From assembly GCA_937996595.1 (NCBI GenBank), contig CALKVC010000110.1, positions 1-63,096 of the forward strand: 63,096 nucleotides of DNA. Reading direction: 5' to 3'. The notes below the pieces were generated by a model, which searched no databases, had not been told where the DNA came from, and worked only from the letters and a program-made list of their open reading frames with translations. Below, one piece after another: positions 53,672 through 62,700 of this stretch. The DNA is from an uncultured Chitinophagaceae bacterium. Lineage in GTDB: Bacteria; Bacteroidota; Bacteroidia; Chitinophagales; Chitinophagaceae. Every line of letters begins with the position of its first letter. Within the stretch, counting starts at the first letter, position 1. A program made the position numbers and the translations under genes.

Positions 53672-54859
53672 ATGAAACGCAAAGAATTTATACAAACCGG
53701 AACACTGGCAACTGCTTCCCTGATGCTTCCCAAATTTCTAAAGGCATTTGAAAAACCTGTAATGGTTCCGCCGGGCAATAAAGTTTTGGTTGTACTGCAG
53801 TTGAGTGGCGGAAATGACGGATTGAATACGGTTGTTCCCATATCAAATGATATTTATTACAGGGAAAGGCCAACTATTGGAATTGCAAAAAATGATGCTG
53901 CTGTATTGACTGATGAAGTTGGCCTGAACCCGGCTTTAGAAAGTTTTAAAGGATTATATGATGACGGAAGCCTGGCTATCCTAAACAGTGTGGGATACCC
54001 GAATCCTGACAGGAGCCATTTCCGCAGTATGGATATTTGGCATAGCGCCAGTAACAGCAATGAATATATAAATACCGGATGGGTTGGGCGTTACCTGGAT
54101 GCGCAATGCAACGGTTGTGATAAACCCACCCAGGCACTGGAAATTGACGATGTGCTTAGCCTTGCTTTAAAAGGAAATGAAACATCCGGGCTTGCGTTTA
54201 AAGATCCACGGCGTTTATACAGCAGCAGCAATGAACGGTTTTATAAAGAGATCAGTGCTGCGCATCATGCCACAGAAGAAACGGTTGATTATTTATATAA
54301 AACGATGAGCCTGACGATCAATAGCGCTGATTACATTTTTGAACAAAGTAAACTCCATCCTTCATCTGCCACTTATCCCGGAACAGAACTTGGTAAGAAC
54401 CTGAAAACGATCTCTACCCTTATACAATCTGATATCAATACAAAAGTATACTACGTTTCACTGGGAAGCTTTGATACCCATGTAAACCAGAAAGGCCAGC
54501 AGAAAAGATTGTTTACAGAATTGAATGATGCAGTAAAAGCATTCACGGCAGACCTTAAAAAGAACAACCGTTTCCAGGATGTATTACTCATGACCTTCTC
54601 AGAATTTGGCAGGCGGGTTTCTCAAAATGCAAGCAATGGCACCGATCATGGAACTGCGAATAATATGTTTTTCATCAGCGGCGGCCTCAAACAAAAAGGC
54701 ATACTGAATGCATTGCCCGATCTAAGTGACCTGAACGACGGCGACCTGAAACATCAAGTTGATTTTAAAAATGTATACGCCACCGTGCTGAACAAATGGC
54801 TGGGAACAAATGATAAAATAATTCTCGGTAAAGCATACGATTATTTGAAATTCATTTGA
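53672..54859 (+). CDS. DUF1501 family protein
   Basis: A 395-residue exported protein; the N-terminus MKRKEFIQTGTLATASLML resembles a Tat-type signal without the twin Arg. Alkaline-phosphatase-like features follow: LQLSGGNDGLNTVVP near 33, SFDTHVNQKGQQ near 270, and TFSEFGRRVSQNASNGTDHGTANNMF near 305, where the HG residues are probable metal ligands. Family function is undefined. Tandem with the DUF1800 gene. Confidence 0.9.
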   Translation: MKRKEFIQTGTLATASLMLPKFLKAFEKPVMVPPGNKVLVVLQLSGGNDGLNTVVPISNDIYYRERPTIGIAKNDAAVLTDEVGLNPALESFKGLYDDGSLAILNSVGYPNPDRSHFRSMDIWHSASNSNEYINTGWVGRYLDAQCNGCDKPTQALEIDDVLSLALKGNETSGLAFKDPRRLYSSSNERFYKEISAAHHATEETVDYLYKTMSLTINSADYIFEQSKLHPSSATYPGTELGKNLKTISTLIQSDINTKVYYVSLGSFDTHVNQKGQQKRLFTELNDAVKAFTADLKKNNRFQDVLLMTFSEFGRRVSQNASNGTDHGTANNMFFISGGLKQKGILNALPDLSDLNDGDLKHQVDFKNVYATVLNKWLGTNDKIILGKAYDYLKFI

Positions 54860-54940
54860 TAATTAATCTGTGGCTAAACGGAAAAAAGTCATGAAGATTG
54901 AACATACATCATGAAATAAATAAAATTTCCCCTATCAACC

Positions 54941-54984
54941 CATCTCCAAATCAATTCATCCCCAAATTGAACCATCTTCAAATC
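54941..54984 (+). repeat. Three 16-bp tandem units CATCtyCAAATc
   Basis: CATCTCCAAATC at 54941, CATCCCCAAATT at 54957 and CATCTTCAAATC at 54973, an exact 16-bp period, in the gap after the DUF1501 gene. Confidence 0.65.
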
Positions 54985-55029
54985 TAAAAATTCTTAATTA
55001 CCTTGTAAGAAAACTAACCACCTGCATTC

Positions 55030-56007
55030 ATGAAAATTGCTGTCACCGGTTCTACAGGCCATATTGCCACTTCTGTGATTGCCCTGCTGGCAGAAAAAAA
55101 ATTCAGTGTCCGGGCTTTACAGCATATATACAATAAGGGATTCGGGAATCTGCCAGTAGAAATATATACCGGCGACCTTTCCAAACCGTATAGTTTGCAG
55201 GATTTTACAAGCGGCTGTGATGTGGTTATACATTGTGCTGCAAGAATATCCATTAACAGCAATAAAGATCCGGAAGTATATAAAACGAACATGAACGGGA
55301 GCATAAATATGTTCCATGCTGCGGTAAAAAGTGGCGTAAAACGCTTTATCCATGTAAGCTCCATACATGCATACCAACAGTTACCAATAACCGGCATGCT
55401 CACAGAAGCATGTGATTACTGTTCAAATAAATCCCCGGCTTATGACCGCTCTAAAAGGGATGCCCAGAAATATGTAATGGAAAATGCTAGAGGCGCTATG
55501 GAAGTGATTGTTCTAAACCCTACCTGTGTTATTGGGCCACCTGACCCCAGGCCATCACTGATGGGTAAAGCAATTATTGACATGTATAACAAAAAAATAC
55601 CCACATTGCTTAATGGAGGCTTTGATTTTTGTGATGTGAGGGATATTGCCCATGGCATCGTAGAATCTATTGAAAAAGGGAAACCGGGGCAGGCGTATTT
55701 ACTGTCCGGCAAATGGTATAGCCTGAAAGCATTATATAAGATGATAATGGAAATGAAACAAGAACCTATCTATGTGCCGGTATTGCCCGGGTGGATGGCT
55801 TATGCCTGGCTGCCTGTCATTACATGGCTGGCTGCTATAAAAAAAGAAGAGCCGCTGTATACCCATGAATCATTGGGTGCATTGCTTAACGGAAACAAGC
55901 ATATAAACTGTGAAAAAGCCATGCGTGACCTGGGGTATCAGTGCAGGCCCTTAACTGATACGGTGCGAGATACTATACGCTGGTACCGGGAAAAAGGCTT
56001 GCTGTAA
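55030..56007 (+). CDS. NAD-dependent epimerase/dehydratase, 3-beta-HSD-like SDR
   Basis: Extended SDR of 325 residues. Cofactor motif TGSTGHIA at 6-13, VVIHCAA near 65, catalytic Ser near 110-111 and YDRSK with Y138 and K142. GPPDPRPSLMGKAI and the C-terminal region with a hydrophobic segment (about 255-275) are like 3-beta-hydroxysteroid dehydrogenase and dihydroflavonol reductase relatives. Its stop is 12 bp before a steroid 5-alpha-reductase homologue, which suggests a joint pathway. Confidence 0.83.
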   Translation: MKIAVTGSTGHIATSVIALLAEKKFSVRALQHIYNKGFGNLPVEIYTGDLSKPYSLQDFTSGCDVVIHCAARISINSNKDPEVYKTNMNGSINMFHAAVKSGVKRFIHVSSIHAYQQLPITGMLTEACDYCSNKSPAYDRSKRDAQKYVMENARGAMEVIVLNPTCVIGPPDPRPSLMGKAIIDMYNKKIPTLLNGGFDFCDVRDIAHGIVESIEKGKPGQAYLLSGKWYSLKALYKMIMEMKQEPIYVPVLPGWMAYAWLPVITWLAAIKKEEPLYTHESLGALLNGNKHINCEKAMRDLGYQCRPLTDTVRDTIRWYREKGLL

Positions 56008-56019
56008 AAAATAAATAAT

Positions 56020-56775
56020 ATGACAATTGAAACATACCGGTTGCTGATTTATATTTGGATAGCTGCCGGTGCCGCCACATTTATCCTGCTACTTTATATT
56101 ACAGCTCCATATGGAAGGCATAGTTCTACCAAATGGGGGCCGCAAATTAATAACAGCTATGGCTGGGTATTAATGGAATTTCCGGTGATGGCCTTACTGA
56201 TGTACTATGTGATTGCATATGCAGGCAATCAAAATGCGGTTACTTATACATTAGTGGCTGCATTTATGGTTCATTACATTCACCGTAGTTTTATTTTTCC
56301 AGCCCGCATCCGTACAAAAGGGAAAAAAATGCCAGTGATGATTGTAATATCCGGGATAATTTTTAACCTGGTTAACGGTTTCTTCCTTGGTTATTATTTT
56401 GGCAGCTTTGCTAAATACGACAACAATTATTTCATTTCCGTATCATTCATCGCAGGCATATCACTTTTCATAACAGGTATGTATATTAACATGAAGAGTG
56501 ATAATATGCTGATTCAGCTGCGCAAACCAAATGAAACAGGATACAGGTTGCCAAGAGGCTGGCTTTTCAATTACATCAGTTGCCCCAACCTGTTTGGTGA
56601 AATTATTGAATGGGGCGGATTTGCCATCATGTGCTGGAATTTGCCGGCATTATCATTTTTTGTTTGGACCGTAGCCAACCTATTACCCAGGGCGCTGGCG
56701 CATCATCACTGGTATAAAAAAACCTTCAGTGATTATCCTGCGGGCCGCAAAGCGGTCATACCGTTCTGGTTATAA
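56020..56775 (+). CDS. Steroid 5-alpha-reductase family protein
   Basis: A 251-residue, about seven-helix membrane oxidoreductase. It keeps the hallmark motifs of the SRD5A family: APYGRHSSTKWG near residue 30, IHRSFIFPARI near 87, LRKPNETGYRLPRGWLFNYISCPNLFGEIIEWGGFA (about 167-205), and the C-terminal HHHWYKKTFSDYPAGRKAVIPFWL. These residues form the NADPH and steroid pockets in eukaryotic enzymes. The true substrate in this bacterium is unknown; a sterol, steroid or polyprenyl compound would fit. Confidence 0.88.
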   Translation: MTIETYRLLIYIWIAAGAATFILLLYITAPYGRHSSTKWGPQINNSYGWVLMEFPVMALLMYYVIAYAGNQNAVTYTLVAAFMVHYIHRSFIFPARIRTKGKKMPVMIVISGIIFNLVNGFFLGYYFGSFAKYDNNYFISVSFIAGISLFITGMYINMKSDNMLIQLRKPNETGYRLPRGWLFNYISCPNLFGEIIEWGGFAIMCWNLPALSFFVWTVANLLPRALAHHHWYKKTFSDYPAGRKAVIPFWL

Positions 56776-56792
56776 ACAGGCATGCCTGTAAA

Positions 56793-59700
56793 TCAGTATG
56801 GCCTGGCAAAAAAGAGAAACAGTTTTTGGTTGTTATCCACTATTGAAATGTCTGTAGCATCAGATGCCCCGTCACCATTGTTATCTGTGGCATTATAACC
56901 AAAAGCAAAAATTGAATTATCATTATCCACCAGTGCCATATCAGTTGCATCTATTGCGCCATCCTGGTTTACATCCCCACTATAAAAAGCAAAACCCATG
57001 TTTGCCATATCCACCATTGGTGGATTCACCCCGTCCCCATATGCCTGTGCCAACCCGGCACTGAAATCATAAAAGCTGGCTGCATTAAATAAAACCGGGA
57101 TACTGCTCCATGTTTCCAGGCTGTTCCTGTGCTTTACCGCTATATAAAAATGGTTTCCAATAACGCTTACGGGTAACTGCAATTGTACCATGCCGTCTGT
57201 ATGCAGTATCCCCGGCACGGAATAGGCTGGTGCGGTTTCTGAAAGATGTAACGGCGACCATAGACTGACAGTAACGTAATCAGTGGCCGTGGGGTCGCTG
57301 TTCATTCCAAGGTCATAGAGCGCTGGCACCATCTGCCCTCCCGGCCGGCAATAACCCTCAAGGAACATTTTCACATGTAATGTTGCAAATGCCGGGCACT
57401 CAATTACAGAAACCTGCAACTGGACAGAAGACGTACAACCATTTCCGTTAGTATAAGTATAACCCAGGTTATACGGGCCGCCTATACCAGCCATGCCCGG
57501 ATTAAAAATGGCAGTTCCGTTTCCGGCATCGGTAAACCCGGTACCGCTGAAACTGTATATACCGCCCGGCTGGCTGGCAACTATGGTAGCTGAATTGTCT
57601 GTACTGCAATATACTGGTGCCAGGCCGGAAATAGTTAACACAGGCAATGGCAATATATCTACCATCTCTGTTACACTGCTGCTGCACCCGTTCATATCAG
57701 TTACTGAATAGGTAACCGGGTTGCTGCTTCCGGGCAGTAAAAGCGAGGGATCATACAGGTTACCGGAAATACCGCTTCCACTGAATGTACCACCCGCAGG
57801 GAAGCCTGTTAATGCAACAGCAGGGCTGTTAGCACAAAAAGCAGGCAGCAACCCTCCAATAGAAATTACCGGTAATGCATGAACGACAACAAGGCCGGTA
57901 TATGAGCTGGTACAGCCGCCGGTGCCGGTATAACTATATGTTACCGGATATGGACCACCGGCTCCTGCCAAAGCGGGTTCAAACTGGTTTCCGTTAATTC
58001 CCGGGCCGGAAAAATAACCTCCTGCAGGAAAACCTGAAACAGTAATGGCCGGTTCATTCACACATACAGAAGTGGGGAGTCCCGAAAAGCCGGTAACCGG
58101 CAAACCATATACATAAACGGTTTCAGTTACTGTATTGCTGCAGCCGTTGACATTCGTATAGGTATACGTAATAGTATATGGGCCTCCTTCTCCGGCCAGG
58201 GCCGGGTTAAATATGTTTCCGGTAATACCAGGTCCGGAAAATGTTCCTCCTGCAGGCATGGCCGTTAAAACAGAAACCGCTGCGTTGATACAATAAGTTG
58301 ACTGCAGGCCATACATACTGATTGCCGGCAACGGGTTCACCAGCACAAACTGCGTGCTGCCATATGTACAGCCGTTTGCTGCATCGGTATAGGCATACAT
58401 GATTTCAAAAGGCCCCCCGGCACCGGCCGCGGCCGGGTTAAAAATTGCAGTTCCGTCATTACCGGCCGTAATTCCAACCCCGCTGAAAACACCTCCCGGT
58501 AACGGGTATCCGCTAATTGATAGGGCAGGAGCATTTTCACAGACCGATGCAGGCAGCCCGTTTATGCCGGTAGTAATTTGCGGGCATTCATATGTACCCT
58601 GAACCATGAAATTGTAAACAGATTCATTACAATCGTTATTGATCACATTCACCGTTGCCGGCCAGGTTCCGGACCAAACAAGCGCAAATGAAACCTGGAA
58701 AACGGTAGTCTGGCCTGGTAAGATCTCAGCCGGAAAACTCAACCCGCTGATGCTGTATAGCGATGCGTAAACACCCGACATATATATATTAGTAACAAGC
58801 AGGTTTTCCGAACCCTGGTTCTGTATGATAAATGTACGTGTGGTATTATTTCCGATTCCAAAATCTGTACCATTCTGTATACTTGCAGAATCACTACCAT
58901 CAGGTATATTGGCATTGTTACCTTGTATATTGATTTCAATTCCATTGCCCATGAATACAGAAACTGTATTATTGCTTTTTGAAACAGCCAGGTCCTGCCG
59001 GCCATCAGCATTAAAATCGCCCACTGCCGCTAAATATGGATTACCCGCTACCGGCATTTGTAATGAACCGGAGAAAATGCCCGCTCCATTCCCCAGCCTT
59101 ACAGAAACTGTATTCCCTGAATAATCAGCCGTTGCAAAATCCAGGTTACCGTCACCATTAAAATCACCAACAGTAATTGAACCGGGGCCATCACCAACTG
59201 AAACCTCCGTTAAGCCGCTGAAGTTGCCTGCACCATCCCCCAGTCGCACAGAAACTTCATCGCTATTGAAATTAGCAGTGGCAATATCTGTAAAACCATC
59301 CTTGTTAAAATCTCCGGCTGCAATGGCATAAGGGTTAAGGCCCACTTCAATTTGTGAAGCCAGGTAAAAACCCCCAAACCCATCACCCAGGTTTATACTC
59401 ACTGTATCCAGGTTATAATCAGCAGATGCTATATCCTGGATGCCGTCTGCATTGAAATCGGCGATAGCTATGGAAAATGCGCCACTGCCAAGTACCGCAC
59501 TGGAATTGCCGGTGAAATTGCCCGATCCGTCACCCAGCCTGATAGCAACAGTAGTATTTCCAGTGATTACTGCCGCAATATCCTGTTTACCATCTGCATT
59601 AAAATCGCCGATGGCCACATATGATGGCAATATCCCAACATTCACTTCCGTATGATTTACAAAACCGCCATCACCGTCGCCCAGCCTGATGGAAACTGTA

Positions 59701-62700
59701 TTGCTGAAAAAATTTGAAACAGCAATGTCCTGTTTGCCATCGCCGTTAAAGTCACCAACAGCCACCGCGTTCGGGTTATTGCCAACAGTAATCGAATTAC
59801 CGGCATTAAAAGTGCCGTCGCCATTCCCTAACCTTACAGATACGTCATTGCCCGCATAATTAGCTGTAGCCATATCCTGTTTGCCATCACGGTTAAAATC
59901 TCCTACAGCAACTGAAAACGGCAGGTTCCCTACTGGTACGTCCTGCCCTTCGCTGAATAATGCTCCATTGCAAACAGGGTTATTTACCGTTAGCGTAAAA
60001 CTGCTGAATGCATTCACAACAGCACTAACCTTCACCGTTACTGTATAAACCCCTGCCGGATGAGCATTTGTAATGTAAACATGGCCGGTTTGCGGATCAA
60101 CAGTTAACAGGCCTTTAAATCCTGCAGAAGCTATAGCTGTTATAGAAGGTGCATTTGTTGGTGCGGCTGAAGGTATTACTATACTGTTGCTTCCGGCATG
60201 GCTGATGGTTGTTGCCGGGTAAATACCCAATGTTGGGTCTGTTTCAGAAAACCCGTTTCCTGATATGGCAAAATTATAACCGCTTTCGTTGCAGTCATCA
60301 TTTTCAATTAGTACAGACGCTGTTTTTATGCCTGTAGTTCCCGGCGTGAAACTGATAGCGAATGGCGCACTGCCACCCGCTGGTATAATAACCGGTAAAC
60401 TGATTCCGCTAATGGCAAACCGGGATGAATCGGTACCGGCCAGTGTAATTTTCTTAATGCTGAGGTTTACAAACCCGTCATTTTTTATGACAAAGTTCCG
60501 CACGAGGTTTGTACTCACATTTCCAAAATCGGTGTGGTTGCTTTGTGAAGGAATGCTGTTGCCTGATGCAATACCTACATTGTTTCCAAGCACATCTATT
60601 TCGTTTGTATTGCCGGTAAAGAGTAACAGGTTGCCCGGCCCTGATTTTGTAATTGCCAGGTCCTGCATGCCATCGCTATTAAAATCTCCGGTTAACAGGT
60701 TAAAGGGCTGCCCGGCCGTTATCATATCCGGTAAAGAGGAGAATGTACCATTGGCCCTGGCCAGCCTTATGGAAACAGATTGACCTGTTTTGTTCGCCGT
60801 AGCAAAATCCGCATATCCGTCACCGTTATAATCTCCTGATGTGATTCCTGCCGGATTGTTGCCAACCGGTATTTCTGATGTGCCGCTGAAACCTCCGTTA
60901 CCATCGCCGAGCTTTACTGAAACGGAATGGCTTCCGTAATTGGACACAAGCAAATCCTGTTTGCCATCCCTGTTTATATCTGCACTGGCTATGGAAACCG
61001 GGTTCATCCCTGCCGGCACAACCGAACCCAGGCTGAATGTTCCCAGGCTGTCGCCCAAATGTACCGATATGCTGTTTCCACCGTAGTTTGCTGTAACAAG
61101 ATCAGGATACCCATCAGTGTTATAGTCTCCGGACAGGATGGCCACGGGTTGCAGGCCTGTTGCAAACACTGCATTTGCATAAAAGCCACCATATCCATTT
61201 CCAAACCAGGCAGTAATAGAATTACTTCCCTTGTTGACTACGGCAATATCCGGTTTCCGGTCATTATTAAAATCACCGGTAACAATGGCCTGTGGATGAA
61301 TGCCAGCAGGCAATACAATGCTGTTACCGAAAATCCCTGACCCACTACCGAATATGACGGAAATATTATTGCTTCCCCTGTTTACAGTAACCAGGTCGGG
61401 CAATCCGTCTGCATTAAAATCGGCTGAAGCAACCGCAGAAGGTTTGTTACCGGTATTGGCTGCAAACTGTTGTACAAAAGCGCCATTGCCATTACCGGTA
61501 AACAGATACAAGGAGTTACTGTTACTGTCTGCAGCAGCAATGTCCTGGTATCCATCTTCGTTAAAATCGTTTACCGTTAATGCCTGTACGCCGGAAGGTC
61601 CGCTTATTGCCGGGCCGTAATTAAAAAGCCCCTGGCTGCAAACAGGCTCCTGAACAATGAACGTAAAAACAGTAGTCACAGGTATTATGGCATGTGCGGT
61701 AACCTTTACGTTGTAGGTTCCTGCCGGGTGTGCATTTACTATTCGCACAACGCCCGTTACCGGATCTGCATATATGGTACCTTTGAATGAAGCAGTAGCA
61801 TTGGCAGAAATATTAGAAACATTTACGGGCGGAGTTAAAGGCATAACGGTGATATTTCCGCCCGTAATTGCAGTAACCTGTGACGGGTATGTTGACGGAA
61901 CGGGAACTGATGTATTTACCGCATGTCCGCTTATGGCGAAACTATAATTCCCGGCATCACAGTCATTATTAATTATGTTTACTGTGGCGTACTTTATTCC
62001 TTCGCTCACAGGAGAAAATCCAATAGCGATATTTGCCATATTCCCGGGTTCCAGTATCAATGGCAGTCCGGTACCTGCAGCAGAAAACATGGCAGCATCC
62101 GCTCCGGAAACTGTGATACCCGTTACCGTTAGTTTCACCAGGCCTGTATTTCGCAACTGGAACTGCCTTATTTTATTGCTGTTAACCTCTCCAAAATCAG
62201 TATGGTCCGCTTCAGCGGGGGTGCTATCATGATCCGCTATCAACAGGTTATTTCCCCACACCTCTATATTACTGAGTCCTCCCAGGTTTACAGAAAAAGG
62301 TTGAAAATCACATGCCAACCCAATGCTATCGGGATAATTTATGACGCTCAGGTTGTCCGAATAAATATTGTGGATGCTATCGGCATAAGGATAGCCATAT
62401 TCATACAAGCAACTGATGTATATTTTGCCATCTGGCCCAACAGCATGAAACCCTCCGGATGCTGGTACTTTTTGTTTGTAAATAGTTTGCCGACTTTGAT
62501 TGATATTGGGTGCTGTCAAATCATATTGATATAATCGTAGTGAATCGCCAAAAATATTGTTGGTATTGGAGATATATGCCAAATTTCCATTAGGTGAAAT
62601 AGAACAGCCAACTGATCCATATGCAGTAAATCCTCCATTCTGAATTGTTACCGGATTTGAAAATAGACCTGTACACCTGTCAAAATCCAAAACTTGTATT

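Noticed and set aside
58950..61620. Tandem repeats resembling a CRISPR or satellite array
   Set aside because: The period of about 145 bp corresponds to FG-GAP blades in one open reading frame, with diverged DNA; there are no identical repeats with unique spacers.
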